From contig JAFEEG010000042.1 of NCBI GenBank assembly GCA_018241225.1, positions 82,497 through 146,496 on the forward strand: 64,000 nucleotides of DNA, written 5' to 3'. Source of the stretch: Pseudomonadota bacterium. Its GTDB lineage: Bacteria; Pseudomonadota; Gammaproteobacteria; Burkholderiales; Burkholderiaceae_C. The notes beneath the pieces were generated by a model. It was not told the origin of the DNA. It made no database searches and saw only the letters and a program-made list of their open reading frames with translations. Every line of letters starts with the position of its first letter. Position 1 is the stretch's first letter. A program made the position numbers and the translations under genes. Shown piece after piece: positions 28,173 through 37,011 of this stretch.

Positions 28173-29510
28173 ATGAGCTCTCTGGTCCTCTCGATTCCCA
28201 CCGCGCCTGCCCCGGCCCATGCGGCCTCGGGCGCCTCGTCGTCGGCGCCACGCGCGCGCGACGCGCAGTCCCCCACCGATACCGAAGCCTTCGGTGCCGC
28301 CCTGGCCCGCACGCGCGAGAACCGTTCTCGCCAGGCTCAGGACAAGGCAGAACCTGCAGCCGATGCACCGCCGGCACGCCGGCGCGGACTGACCGGCTCT
28401 TCGCAGCGCGAGGAGACGTCGCCCGCGGACCTGCTGGCCATGGCCATGCTCACCCCCGTCTTCCAGACCCAGGCCACCGCACTGCAGCAGCAGAACGCCT
28501 CGGCATCGCCAGGCAGCGATGCGGCGGTTCGCACCGCGCTGGAAGGCATGGCCACGGCCAACGAACTTCCTGCCGCAACCGATGCCGCACAAGGCGACGC
28601 ACAGCCGCACGCCCAGCCAGGTGCCGCTGCCGACAAGACCGCCGCCACGCAGGCCGCGCAAGCGAGCGCGGCAGAACTGCAGGACAAGGACGAGAAGAGC
28701 GCCAAGGTCAAGTCAGACGCACAACAGGCCTTGCCCGATGCCAAGGCAGCCGCGCAAGCCCTGCCGGCCTCGACCGCCACCGCCGCCCAGGTGCCAACGC
28801 AAGCGGCAGGCGCGGCTGCATCCAGCACGGCCAGTGCTTCGCCCACTGCGGCGGCCGCCTCGTCGAAGCCCAGCACCGACGCCGCCGCCCTGCCCCTGCA
28901 GGCCGCGCGCGATGCCGCACCGGAGCACGACAACATCGACACGGCATCCGACACGCCCGCGCAACTGCCAGGCGCCTTCAGCTTCAAGGCGGCGCTGGCC
29001 GAAGCGGCCAATGCGCAGGCGCCCGCGCCGGCGCAGCCAGTGCCCCGCTTCAGCGTGCCCACGCCCGTGGGCAGCGATGGCTGGGGCGCCGACGTGGGCA
29101 CGCAGATGATCCGCATGGGCACCGACGGCCACCACGTTGCCGAGCTGAGCCTCAACCCGGCCGGCCTCGGCCCGCTGAAGGTGACGCTGACCCTGGGCGA
29201 CAACCTGGCCCAGGCCCAGTTCGTCTCGGCCCACGAAAGCGTTCGCCGCGCGCTCGAAGCCGCGCTGCCGCAACTGCGCGACACGCTGGCCAGCCAGGGC
29301 ATCCAGCTCGGCCAGGCCTCGGTCGACGCGGGTGCGCGGCAGCAGCAACAGCAGGCCTTTGCCGACCAGGACCAGCGCAACTTCGAGGCGTCCGCGCGCG
29401 CCGCACAGCGCGACCTGCGGCAGGCCGCAGGCGGCCAAGCCGTCGACGCACAACCGATGCGCGCAGCCACCCGTGGCCGCGCCGCAAGCGGCATCGACAC
29501 CTTCGCCTGA
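28173..29510 (+). CDS. fliK: Hook-length control protein FliK
   Basis: FliK measures the hook and triggers the FlhB export switch. The product has 445 residues. Residues 1-300 are a disordered Ala/Gln/Thr-rich ruler region. The C-terminal domain (about 310-430) has the characteristic AELSLNPAGLGPLKVTLTLG and QLRDTLASQGIQLGQASVD. A Gln-rich tail follows. It lies in the canonical place between fliJ and fliL. Compare the second FliK-like gene at 16064-17359, which is only distantly similar. Confidence 0.95.
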   Translation: MSSLVLSIPTAPAPAHAASGASSSAPRARDAQSPTDTEAFGAALARTRENRSRQAQDKAEPAADAPPARRRGLTGSSQREETSPADLLAMAMLTPVFQTQATALQQQNASASPGSDAAVRTALEGMATANELPAATDAAQGDAQPHAQPGAAADKTAATQAAQASAAELQDKDEKSAKVKSDAQQALPDAKAAAQALPASTATAAQVPTQAAGAAASSTASASPTAAAASSKPSTDAAALPLQAARDAAPEHDNIDTASDTPAQLPGAFSFKAALAEAANAQAPAPAQPVPRFSVPTPVGSDGWGADVGTQMIRMGTDGHHVAELSLNPAGLGPLKVTLTLGDNLAQAQFVSAHESVRRALEAALPQLRDTLASQGIQLGQASVDAGARQQQQQAFADQDQRNFEASARAAQRDLRQAAGGQAVDAQPMRAATRGRAASGIDTFA

Positions 29511-29546
29511 CGCCGGCTCCCCAGCGGCCCTGGCCGCCTGCCGGCG
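29511..29546 (+). terminator. Compound hairpin after fliK
   Basis: Immediately after the fliK stop: CGCCGGC ... GCGGCC-CT-GGCCGC ... GCCGGCG, an inner 6-bp and an outer 7-bp stem. No T run follows at once; a T/C run occurs only some 60 bp later (around 29600). It may partly terminate or protect transcripts inside the operon, where the 164-bp gap before fliL is the largest. Confidence 0.5.
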
Positions 29547-29674
29547 CAACCCGCGCGGTCCGACCTGGGCCGGAGATGCCAATGGGGGGATATGAGCCCT
29601 TTTTTCCCCCTTCATCGGTCCTTCGCAACACGCACCTCGCGCAAAAAATAGACCAACTCTGAACCGACCCCAAC

Positions 29675-30151
29675 ATGGCCACCAGCCCCAACACCGCGAC
29701 TCCCCCTGCCCGACCGTCGAAGCTGCTGATTGCGGCGCTGCTATCCCTGAGCCTGGGCGCGCTGGGCGTGGCGGCCTATGCGCTTACGCGCACCAGCAGC
29801 AGCGAAGCCGAACCCGCGCGGCATGTGGCTGTCGAAAAGCCCATCTTCGTGGCGCTGGAGCCGATCACCGTCAACGTCCAGGGCGAGGGCCGCAACCGCT
29901 TTTTGCACGTGGGCATGTCGCTGAAGGTGCGCGACGAGAAGGCCAAGGCCCAGGTGATGGAATTCATGCCCGAGCTGCGCAGCCGCGCGCTGCTGATGCT
30001 GTCCAACCGCCAGGCCGACACGCTGCAGACCACCGAGGACAAGTCGCGCCTGGCGGCCGAGATCCTCGGTGAGCTGACCCGTCCGCTGAACGACTCGCTG
30101 CCGCCGCAAGGCATCTCCGGCGTGTCGTTCACCGCCTTCGTGGTGCAGTAA
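29675..30151 (+). CDS. fliL: Basal-body-associated protein FliL
   Basis: FliL surrounds the stator and supports torque. The product has 158 residues with one membrane helix (about 12-33, LLIAALLSLSLGALGVAAYAL) and a periplasmic domain containing PIFVALEPITVNVQGEGRNR and HVGMSLKVRDEKA. It precedes fliM by 25 bp, the standard order. A 164-bp gap separates it from fliK, so it may have an extra promoter. Confidence 0.95.
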   Translation: MATSPNTATPPARPSKLLIAALLSLSLGALGVAAYALTRTSSSEAEPARHVAVEKPIFVALEPITVNVQGEGRNRFLHVGMSLKVRDEKAKAQVMEFMPELRSRALLMLSNRQADTLQTTEDKSRLAAEILGELTRPLNDSLPPQGISGVSFTAFVVQ

Positions 30152-30176
30152 CAAGCGCGGCGGAGACACCCAATCC

Positions 30177-31178
30177 ATGGCCTATGAACAGGTCCTTTCG
30201 CAGGACGAGGTCGATGCGCTGCTGCGCGGCGTTACCGACGGCGCGGTCGACCAGTCGAGCCTGCCCGCGGCCAAGCAGGACGGGCTGCCCGCCTACGACC
30301 TGGGCGCGCCCGACCGCGTGGTGCGCAGCCGCATGCACACGCTGGAGGTCATCAACGAGCGATTTGCCCGCCACCTGCGCGGCGGCTTGTTGAACTTCAT
30401 GCGCCGCAGCCCCGACATCTCGGTGGGGCCGGTGCAGATCCAGCAGTTCGGCGAGTTCGTGCGGCACCTGCCGGTGCCGGCCAACATCAACATGCTGCAC
30501 TTCAAGCCACTGCGCGGCACCGCCCTCTTCGTGTTCGACCCGAAGCTGGTGTTCCTGGTGGTGGACAACCTCTTCGGCAGCGACGGCCGCTACCACGTCC
30601 GCGTGGAAGGCCGCGACTTCACCCGCACCGAGCAGCGAATCATTCGCCGCCTGCTGGACCTGGCCCTGGGCTGCTACGGCGAGGCCTGGCAGCCGGTGTA
30701 CCCGCTGGAGTTCGACTACGTGCGCGCCGAGATGCACGGCAAGCTGGCCAACATCGTGGCGCCCAACGAAGTGGTGGTGAACACCACGCTGCAGATCGAG
30801 TTCGGCCCGGTGGGCGGCTTCCTGCACGTGTGCATTCCGTATTCGATGATCGAGCCGATCCGCGACCTGCTCTCCAACCCGATGCAGGGCCAGGTGGAAG
30901 TGGACAAGCGCTGGATCAAGACCATGTCGCAGCAGATGCAAAGCGCCGACGTGGAGCTGGTGGCCGACTTCCTGCAGCTCTCCTCCACCGTGGGCGAAGT
31001 GCTGCGCCTGCAGGTGGGCGACGTGCTGCCCATCGAACTACCCGCCACGGTGCTGGCCAAGGTGGACGGCATTCCGGTCATGGAATGCGGCTACGGCGTG
31101 AGCAACGAGCACTACGCCCTGCGCGTGGAACAGATGATCTCCCATCAAGACAGCGATTCTTCAAAGAACCATGACTGA
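30177..31178 (+). CDS. fliM: Flagellar switch protein FliM
   Basis: FliM forms the C-ring wall and binds CheY-P through its N-terminal peptide. The product has 333 residues. The CheY-binding segment is LSQDEVDALLRGV (residues 6-18). The middle domain contains FARHLRGGLLNFMRRSPDIS. The C-terminal SpoA domain covers about 255-325. A CGGAG site precedes the ATG, and the 3' end overlaps fliN by 8 bp. Confidence 0.98.
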   Translation: MAYEQVLSQDEVDALLRGVTDGAVDQSSLPAAKQDGLPAYDLGAPDRVVRSRMHTLEVINERFARHLRGGLLNFMRRSPDISVGPVQIQQFGEFVRHLPVPANINMLHFKPLRGTALFVFDPKLVFLVVDNLFGSDGRYHVRVEGRDFTRTEQRIIRRLLDLALGCYGEAWQPVYPLEFDYVRAEMHGKLANIVAPNEVVVNTTLQIEFGPVGGFLHVCIPYSMIEPIRDLLSNPMQGQVEVDKRWIKTMSQQMQSADVELVADFLQLSSTVGEVLRLQVGDVLPIELPATVLAKVDGIPVMECGYGVSNEHYALRVEQMISHQDSDSSKNHD

Positions 31179-31632
31179 CAACACCTCCTCCTCCACCGCC
31201 TTGGCCGAGGACGATTGGGCCGCCGCCCTGGCCGAGCAGACGACCGCCGAGCAGGCCGCGCAGCCGGCCGCAGCCCCTGCCGCCGTGCCCGTTGCAGCCG
31301 CCCCGGCGGGCACCCAGGTCTTCCAGCCGCTGGAAGAGCACCGTGCGCCGCCCTCGGCCGCCAGCGCGCTGGACATCTCGCGCGTGCTGGACGTGCCGGT
31401 GCAGCTCACCGCGGAAATCGGCCGCACCCGCATCACCATCAAGAACCTGCTGCAACTGTCGCAGGGCTCGGTGGTGGAACTGGACGGCCTGGCCGGCCAG
31501 CCGCTGGACGTGCTCATCAACGGCTACCTCATCGCCCAGGGCGAAGTGGTGGTGGTCAACGACAAGTACGGCATTCGCCTGACGGACATCATCACGCCGT
31601 CCGAGCGCATGCAGAAGCTGGCCCGCGCATGA
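31171..31632 (+). CDS. fliN: Flagellar switch protein FliN
   Basis: FliN completes the C ring and helps dock export complexes. The product has 153 residues, with an acidic Ala-rich N-terminus to about residue 70. The SpoA domain (about 72-148) follows: [53 protein letters not shown]. It overlaps fliM by 8 bp and fliO by 4 bp. Confidence 0.98.
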   Translation: MTDNTSSSTALAEDDWAAALAEQTTAEQAAQPAAAPAAVPVAAAPAGTQVFQPLEEHRAPPSAASALDISRVLDVPVQLTAEIGRTRITIKNLLQLSQGSVVELDGLAGQPLDVLINGYLIAQGEVVVVNDKYGIRLTDIITPSERMQKLARA

Positions 31633-32168
31633 TTCGCCGCCTGGCCATGGCCTCGCGCCACGCGTCGGTGGCGGCGCTGTGGCTTTGCACCGCATTGGTG
31701 GCGCATGCCAACCTGCCCACCGTGCCGTCCGCGTCGTCCGCCACGCCAGCGGCCGCGCCGGCCGCCAGCGCCGTTGGCGCGGCAAGCCTGCTGCAGGCGG
31801 TGCTGGGCATGGCCTGCGTGCTGGGGCTGATCCTGGCCTGCGCCTGGGTGGCACGCCGCTTCGGGCTGCAGCGCCTGGGTGGCGGCCACGTGGTCAAGGT
31901 GGTGTCGAGCACCTCGGTGGGCCAGCGCGAGCGCGTGGTGGTGGTCGATGTGGCCGGCCAATGGCTGGTGCTGGGCGTGACGCCGCACAACATCAACACC
32001 CTGCATACCCTGCCCGCCCAGGCCGGCAGCACGGCGCCCGTGGTGGCTGCCGGCGCACCGGGCCAGGCCGACACGCCGCTGGGCCAGTTCAAGCAAGTGT
32101 TCTCGCAGCAGCTGCGCCAGTCGCTGGGCGTGAAGCCACGCCTGGGCCCTTCCTCTTCCTCGTCATGA
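31629..32168 (+). CDS. fliO: Flagellar biosynthesis protein FliO
   Basis: FliO helps assemble the FliP core of the export gate. The 179-residue product has an N-terminal hydrophobic segment (about 9-28), a second membrane helix (about 53-75, [20 protein letters not shown]) and a cytoplasmic domain with [20 protein letters not shown] and [10 protein letters not shown]. It ends in a run of five serines. ATGA overlaps join it to fliN and fliP. Confidence 0.93.
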   Translation: MIRRLAMASRHASVAALWLCTALVAHANLPTVPSASSATPAAAPAASAVGAASLLQAVLGMACVLGLILACAWVARRFGLQRLGGGHVVKVVSSTSVGQRERVVVVDVAGQWLVLGVTPHNINTLHTLPAQAGSTAPVVAAGAPGQADTPLGQFKQVFSQQLRQSLGVKPRLGPSSSSS

Positions 32169-32929
32169 CGCAACGCCAACATTCCCGGCGCCGCCTGTAT
32201 GCCGGCGCCTTGCTGCTGGGCGCGCTGCTGCTGCCCGCCGGGCTGTCGGCGCAGGGCCTGCCCGGGCTGACCAGCACGCCGGGCCCCGGCGGCAGCCAGA
32301 CCTGGTCGCTGAGCGTGCAGACGGTGCTGCTGCTGACCTCGCTGTCGTTCCTGCCGGCGCTGCTGCTGAGCATGACCAGCTTCACCCGCATCCTGATCGT
32401 GCTGGGGTTGCTGCGCACCGCCATCGGCACCCAGTCGTCGCCGCCCAACCAGATCCTGGTGGGCTTGTCGCTGTTCCTGACCTTCTTCGTGATGGCCCCG
32501 GTGTTCGACAAGGTCTACACCGAGGCCTACCAGCCGTTCTCTGCCAACAAGATCAGTGCCGAGAAGGCGCTGGAGCGCGGCGTGGAGCCCTTCAAGACCT
32601 TCATGCTCAAGCAGACCCGCGAGACCGACCTGGCGCTGTTCGCCCGGCTGGCCAAGGCGCCGGAGATGCAGGGCCCCGAGGACGTGCCGCTGCGCATATT
32701 GCTGCCCTCCTTCGTCATCAGCGAGCTGAAGACGGCCTTCCAGATCGGCTTCACCATCTTCATTCCCTTTCTCATCATCGACCTGGTGGTGGCCAGCGTG
32801 CTCATGTCCATGGGCATGATGATGGTGCCGCCCGCCAGCATCGCCCTGCCCTTCAAGCTGATGCTCTTCGTGCTGGCCGATGGCTGGCAGCTGATCATCG
32901 GCGCCCTTGCCGGGAGCTTCTATCCATGA
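32165..32929 (+). CDS. fliP: Flagellar export gate protein FliP
   Basis: FliP is the main pore-forming subunit of the FliPQR export gate. The product has 254 residues with a cleavable-type signal sequence (residues 1-30), then hydrophobic segments. Family motifs are [38 protein letters not shown] and [20 protein letters not shown]. The start overlaps the fliO stop (ATGA). Confidence 0.98.
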   Translation: MTQRQHSRRRLYAGALLLGALLLPAGLSAQGLPGLTSTPGPGGSQTWSLSVQTVLLLTSLSFLPALLLSMTSFTRILIVLGLLRTAIGTQSSPPNQILVGLSLFLTFFVMAPVFDKVYTEAYQPFSANKISAEKALERGVEPFKTFMLKQTRETDLALFARLAKAPEMQGPEDVPLRILLPSFVISELKTAFQIGFTIFIPFLIIDLVVASVLMSMGMMMVPPASIALPFKLMLFVLADGWQLIIGALAGSFYP

Positions 32930-32987
32930 GCGCCGCCCGGCCGCACGAAGGCGCTCGCACCCAAGCGCGAAGCGCGGAGGTTTTCCG

Positions 32988-33257
32988 ATGACCCCCGAAT
33001 CAGTCATGACCGTTGGCAGCCAGGCCATGCAGGTCACCCTGCTGCTGGCCGCGCCGCTGCTGCTGGTGGCGCTGCTGGTGGGTCTGGTGATCAGCATCTT
33101 CCAGGCGGCCACGCAGATCAACGAAGCCACGCTGTCCTTCATTCCCAAGCTGCTGGCGGTGTTCGCCACCCTGGTGGTGGCCGGCCCCTGGATGCTCGAG
33201 CAGATGCTCGACTACATGCGCCAGCTGTTCGGCAGCATTCCGCAGATCGTGGGCTGA
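32988..33257 (+). CDS. fliQ: Flagellar export gate protein FliQ
   Basis: A small two-helix gate subunit of 89 residues: MQVTLLLAAPLLLVALLVGL (about 14-33) and KLLAVFATLVVAGPWMLEQM (about 54-73), with the conserved SIFQAATQINEATL between. The ATG at 32988 has GCGGAGG nine bases upstream. An in-frame start at 32907 inside fliP was rejected. Confidence 0.97.
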   Translation: MTPESVMTVGSQAMQVTLLLAAPLLLVALLVGLVISIFQAATQINEATLSFIPKLLAVFATLVVAGPWMLEQMLDYMRQLFGSIPQIVG

Positions 33258-33279
33258 AGGCAGCGCCGCTCGGACTGAA

Positions 33280-34077
33280 ATGCAGCCGGTCTTTACCGTC
33301 ACCTCGGCGCAGTGGGCGGCCTGGATGGCGGCCTTTCTCTGGCCCTTCGTGCGCATGCTGGCGCTGGTGAGCACCGCGCCCATTTTCGGCGAGCCCACCG
33401 TGCCGCGCCGCGTGAAGGTGGCCATTGCGGTACTGCTGGCGGTGGTGCTGGGCCCCACGCTCGGGCCCATGCCCAGCACGCCGGTGGTGTCGGCCGGCGG
33501 ACTGTGGATACTGGTTCAGCAGGTGCTCATCGGCGGTGCCATGGGCTTTTGCATGCGCATGGTGTTTGCCGCGGTGCAGGCCGCGGGCGAATACATCAGC
33601 CTGCAGATGGGCCTGTCGTTTGCGAGCTTCTTCGACCCCATGGGCGGCGGCGGCAGCACCATGGTGGTGTCGCGCTTCCTGCACATGCTGGCCATGCTGC
33701 TGTTCCTGGCCGCGGACGGTCACCTGATGCTGGTGGCTGCGCTGGCCGACAGCTTCCAGACGCTGCCGGTGGCAGATGCGCCGCTGTCGGCGCAGGGGTG
33801 GCTGTTCCTGGCGCAGGCGGGCGCGCAGGTGTTCAACACGGGCCTCATGCTGGCCCTGCCGCTGGTCACTGCCCTGCTCACGCTCAACCTGGCCATGGGC
33901 ATTCTCAACCGGGCATCGCCGCAGTTCAGCATCTTCGCCGTGGGCTTTCCGCTGACGCTGCTGGCGGGCATCGTGATGCTGGAGTTGCTCATGCCCAGGC
34001 TCGGCGCGTTCCTGGAGCCGCGCTTCGCAGCGGGGCTGGCGGGGGTGGCGGATCTCGTGGGGGCGTTGCGCAGGTAG
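33280..34077 (+). CDS. fliR: Flagellar export gate protein FliR
   Basis: FliR caps the FliPQR gate. The product has 265 residues and about six hydrophobic segments. Typical segments are RMLALVSTAPIFGEPTVPRR near residue 25 and QAAGEYISLQMGLSFASFFD-type sequence near 105. It is the last gene of the fliF-R operon. A perfect palindrome 12 bp later may end transcription before unrelated genes begin. Confidence 0.97.
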   Translation: MQPVFTVTSAQWAAWMAAFLWPFVRMLALVSTAPIFGEPTVPRRVKVAIAVLLAVVLGPTLGPMPSTPVVSAGGLWILVQQVLIGGAMGFCMRMVFAAVQAAGEYISLQMGLSFASFFDPMGGGGSTMVVSRFLHMLAMLLFLAADGHLMLVAALADSFQTLPVADAPLSAQGWLFLAQAGAQVFNTGLMLALPLVTALLTLNLAMGILNRASPQFSIFAVGFPLTLLAGIVMLELLMPRLGAFLEPRFAAGLAGVADLVGALRR

Positions 34078-34088
34078 CGGCACGAGGC

Positions 34089-34104
34089 CAAGGGCGCGCC
34101 CTTG
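34089..34104. terminator. Palindrome after fliR
   Basis: CAAGGGCGCGCCCTTG is a perfect 16-bp palindrome between fliR and the ArsR-type gene. As RNA it could form a stem without much loop, so it is equally plausible as a protein site. Its position at the end of the long fli operon favours a terminator role. Confidence 0.4.
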
Positions 34105-34111
34105 CCCTCAA

Positions 34112-34165
34112 ATAGTTTGCCAACCGGAGAACCATTGAGATATAGTTTGCCGCATGGAAAACTAT
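34112..34165 (+). promoter_or_regulatory. Promoter-operator of arsR-type operon, predicted leaderless
   Basis: TTGCCA (34117-34122), 18 bases, TATAGT (34141-34146) is a good sigma-70 promoter. Transcription would start about at 34153, directly at the ATG (34154), so no leader or ribosome site is expected. ATAGTTTGCC occurs at 34112-34121 and again at 34142-34151, exactly 30 bp apart. ATAGTTT (34142) also pairs as an inverted repeat with AAACTAT (34159-34165) inside the first codons. These are likely autoregulatory sites. Confidence 0.65.
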
Positions 34166-34498
34166 TCTCCAGTGCTCGACAACGTGTTCCATGCACTGGC
34201 CGACCCGACCAGACGGTCAGTGATTGCCAGGCTCGGCAGCGGCTCGGCATCGATCAAGGACCTTGCGCAACCCTTCGGATTGGGGCTGCCTTCTTTCCTG
34301 AAGCACATCAAGGTTCTTGAAGGCAGCGGCCTCATCGCCTCGGAGAAAGTGGGCCGGGTGCGAACCTGCAGGTTGAGACGTGAAAACCTGGCCGCTGCCG
34401 AAAAGTGGTTCGAACAACAGCGCGCAAGCTGGCAAAGCCGTTTCGAAAATCTCGACAACTTGTTAACTACGCTGAAAGGTGAAGAAGGTGAAAGCTGA
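34154..34498 (+). CDS. ArsR/SdpR-family transcriptional regulator
   Basis: A 114-residue winged-helix regulator. The fold shows in VFHALADPTRRSVIARLGSG, the recognition helix region GLGLPSFLKHIKVLEGSGLI and the wing KVGRVRTCRL. No metal-binding cysteine motif is seen, so it belongs with the SdpR-like regulators that pair with AHSA1 proteins rather than metal sensors. It overlaps the AHSA1 gene by 20 bp and heads a three-gene operon. The ATG is fixed by the promoter and the family start. Confidence 0.92.
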   Translation: MENYSPVLDNVFHALADPTRRSVIARLGSGSASIKDLAQPFGLGLPSFLKHIKVLEGSGLIASEKVGRVRTCRLRRENLAAAEKWFEQQRASWQSRFENLDNLLTTLKGEEGES

Positions 34499-34988
34499 CG
34501 CTCAATTTGACTTCCTTGTCGACAAGGAAAAAAGCACCATCACGATCAAGAGAGAATTTGCCGCCAAGCGGCAACTGGTCTGGGACTGCTACACAAGGAG
34601 TGAGCTGCTCGACCGGTGGTTTGCGCCAAAGCCACTCACCACGAAAACCAAGTTCATGGATTTCAGCGAAGGCGGGCATTGGCACTACGCGATGGTCGAG
34701 CCCAACGGCCAGGAATACTGGGGCCGCATGGACTACCAGACGATCCATCCGATCGACAGCTACACCTCGCTCGACGGCTTCTGCGATGACACCGGCGAAC
34801 TGAACCCCGCCCTTCCCCGCTCCAAGTGGCACGTCACCTTCTCGGACGTCGCCGCGCACACCCTGGTAGAGACGGTGGTTTTCTACGCTTCGCCCGAAGC
34901 GCTGCAGCAAGTCATGCAGATGGGATTGAAGGAAGGCCTGACCTCGACCCTGGAGCGTCTTGACGAACTTCTGCAGGACCTGCGCTGA
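34479..34988 (+). CDS. SRPBCC/AHSA1-domain protein
   Basis: A 169-residue protein with the START-like AHSA1 fold: TITIKREFAAKRQLVWDCYT, ELLDRWFAPKPL, FSEGGHWHYAMVEPNGQEYW. Such proteins bind hydrophobic ligands or act as stress co-chaperones. The ligand here is unknown. The GTG start at 34479 lies inside the ArsR gene; a second GTG at 34488 with AAAGG upstream is equally possible. The ArsR-AHSA1 pairing is common and suggests co-regulation. Confidence 0.88.
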   Translation: MKKVKADAQFDFLVDKEKSTITIKREFAAKRQLVWDCYTRSELLDRWFAPKPLTTKTKFMDFSEGGHWHYAMVEPNGQEYWGRMDYQTIHPIDSYTSLDGFCDDTGELNPALPRSKWHVTFSDVAAHTLVETVVFYASPEALQQVMQMGLKEGLTSTLERLDELLQDLR

Positions 34989-35009
34989 GCATCGAAAGGC
35001 CGAATTCCG

Positions 35010-35627
35010 ATGCCCACGCCAAAACACAATCCCAAGGTGGATGCGTATGCCCAAAAGATCGAGGACTTTGCCAAGCCCATCTTCGCTCGCCTGCGCACGC
35101 TCATCCACGCAAGCTGCCTGGAGGTCGTCGAGGAAGTGAAATGGGGGAATCCTCATTTCGACTACAAGGGCGACATGATGTGCATCTTTGCGGCTTACAA
35201 GGCGCACTGCTCCTTCACCTTCTACAAGGATGCACTGATGCGCGATGCGCGTCTCAAGGCGAACGACAGTGTCCCGGCCGCCAAGCGCTTCATGGGAAAG
35301 CTGACCAGCGCGGCTGATCTGCCGGCGGACCAGGAGCTGCAATCCTGGATCAAGGAGGCCATGGCGCTCAACGAGCAAGGCCTGAAACTTCCGGCGCGGG
35401 AATCCAGCACGCCCAAGGAAGTCGCCATGCCTGCTGCATTTGATGAAAAGCTCCAGGTCAATCCGGAAGTCAAGAAGATCTTCGACAGCAAGTCGGCGTC
35501 TTTTCAGAAGGAATACAAGCTCTGGATTGGCGAAGCGAAGACCGAGGCAACACGCGACAAGCGCATTGCGGAAGCGCTGTCCTGGATTGCCCAGGGAAAG
35601 GGGCGCTTCTGGAAATATGCCAAGTAG
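35010..35627 (+). CDS. DUF1801 / YdeI-OmdA domain protein
   Basis: A 205-residue protein. The N-terminal half (1-115) is a DUF1801 domain (VEEVKWGNPHFDYKGDMMCI, AHCSFTFYKDALM). The C-terminal tail (about 138-205) is the YdeI/OmdA region (LQVNPEVKKIFDSKSASFQK, IAEALSWIAQGKGRFWKYAK). The function is not known. It lies 21 bp after the AHSA1 gene in the same direction, completing a small stress-type operon. It converges with the cyclase gene, 11 bp away. Confidence 0.88.
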   Translation: MPTPKHNPKVDAYAQKIEDFAKPIFARLRTLIHASCLEVVEEVKWGNPHFDYKGDMMCIFAAYKAHCSFTFYKDALMRDARLKANDSVPAAKRFMGKLTSAADLPADQELQSWIKEAMALNEQGLKLPARESSTPKEVAMPAAFDEKLQVNPEVKKIFDSKSASFQKEYKLWIGEAKTEATRDKRIAEALSWIAQGKGRFWKYAK

Positions 35628-35638
35628 CAACCACGCGG

Positions 35639-36976
35639 TCACACCCCGACCGCACAAACCTCCCACCGCCCCGGCACTCCCTTGAGCTCGTACGCGCCTC
35701 GCTCATCGAAGCGCAGGCGCGAGCCCAGCAAGACATCGCGCACGGTACGCGACACCAGCACTTCGCCGCTCTTGGCCAGCGCCAGCACCCGCGCGCCGAT
35801 GTGCACGGTCATGCCGCCCACCTGGCCATCGGCGCGAAGTTCGACGTCGCCGAAATGAATGCCGGCGCGAATCGGCAGCCCCAGGCGTGCCAACGCCTCG
35901 TGCAGCGACTGCGCACACTCGATCGCGCGGTCCGGGCGCTCGAAGATGGCGAAGACGCCATCGCCGGCCGTGTCCACCAGCCTGCCCCGGAACAGCCCGA
36001 GTTGCTCGCGCAGGACTTCTTCATGCCGGTCCAGCAGTGCGCGCCACGCCGCGTCGCCAAGTTCTGCCGCACGCCGAGTCGAATCGACGATGTCGGTGAA
36101 AAGCACGGCGGCCAGTGCACGGTCGGACTCGCCGCCCCGGCGCGTGCCGGTCAGGAACTGCTCGACACGGTCCAGGATCAGGTCGGGCGCTTCCCAGTAC
36201 GGAAGATAGTCGGCGCCCGGCAACTCCTCGAAGCGCGCACCGGCAACGTGTTGGGCGATGTAGCGCCCCTGCGGCACCGAGGCCCAGGCGCAGCTGCGGC
36301 GCGTCATCACCAGTGTCGGCGCCTGCACCGCAGGCAGCACCGAGCGCACGTCCCGCTGCGACTGGCTCACGAAATTCTCGGCCACGGACTTGGGCGAGCC
36401 GATGGCTCGCGCAAACTTGGACTGCCAGCGCAGGGCGCGCTCGTCCTGTGCCAGGCTGGGGTTCTGCGTGCGGGCAAACCGCTCGGTCCCGAAGTGCTTC
36501 TGCGCAAACGCGGAAAAGCCGGCCAGGCCTTCGAGCGGGTAACCGTCGGGGTAGTCGTGCGCCACCACCCAACGTGCCGTGGCGTTGAGCAGGAGCAGCG
36601 CCGAGACCTGCCCGGGTTGCGCCGCGGCAAACTGCAGGGCCATGGACCCGCCATCGTTCATGCCCACAATGGCGACGCTGTGCGAACCGGCGGCATGCAT
36701 GACCGCCAGCAGGTCTTGCGTCCAATGCTGCTGGGCATCGCCCCCATCCTGGGGCCGCTGGTCCGACAGGCCCGAGCCGCGCGGGCTGAACCGGATGACG
36801 CGGCTGAACGACGCCAGGCGCCGCAGGAAGCGCGCAATGGCCGGCTCTTCCCACTCCAGATCGAGGGCGGCCCACCAGCCCGTGGTGATCACCAGGTCGC
36901 GCGGCCCTTCGCCCAGCACCTGGTAGGCAACGCGGTCGTCGCCGACCTGGGCGTAGCGGGTTTCCGGTGCGGTCAT
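35639..36976 (-). CDS. Alpha/beta-hydrolase-adenylyl cyclase fusion
   Basis: A 445-residue protein. Residues 1-280 form an alpha/beta-hydrolase fold (RFSPRGSGLSD, VGMNDGGSMAL). The nucleophile elbow reads Gly-Met-Asn-Asp-Gly, so Asn107 sits where Ser is expected and hydrolysis is doubtful. Residues 285-440 are a class III nucleotide cyclase with metal Asp295 (VLFTDIVDST) and Asp339 (DTAGDGVFAIF). The position usually held by the substrate-selecting Lys is Asp335 (LVDTAGDG). The C-terminus has the family's YELKGVPGRWEVCAV. Fusions of this type are common in soil bacteria. This one departs from the pattern in both domains, so activity and nucleotide preference are open. Confidence 0.85.
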   Translation of the reverse strand: MTAPETRYAQVGDDRVAYQVLGEGPRDLVITTGWWAALDLEWEEPAIARFLRRLASFSRVIRFSPRGSGLSDQRPQDGGDAQQHWTQDLLAVMHAAGSHSVAIVGMNDGGSMALQFAAAQPGQVSALLLLNATARWVVAHDYPDGYPLEGLAGFSAFAQKHFGTERFARTQNPSLAQDERALRWQSKFARAIGSPKSVAENFVSQSQRDVRSVLPAVQAPTLVMTRRSCAWASVPQGRYIAQHVAGARFEELPGADYLPYWEAPDLILDRVEQFLTGTRRGGESDRALAAVLFTDIVDSTRRAAELGDAAWRALLDRHEEVLREQLGLFRGRLVDTAGDGVFAIFERPDRAIECAQSLHEALARLGLPIRAGIHFGDVELRADGQVGGMTVHIGARVLALAKSGEVLVSRTVRDVLLGSRLRFDERGAYELKGVPGRWEVCAVGV

Positions 36977-37011
36977 TGGATGACTGCCGCGTACCCTGCA
37001 GGCGGCAGCGG

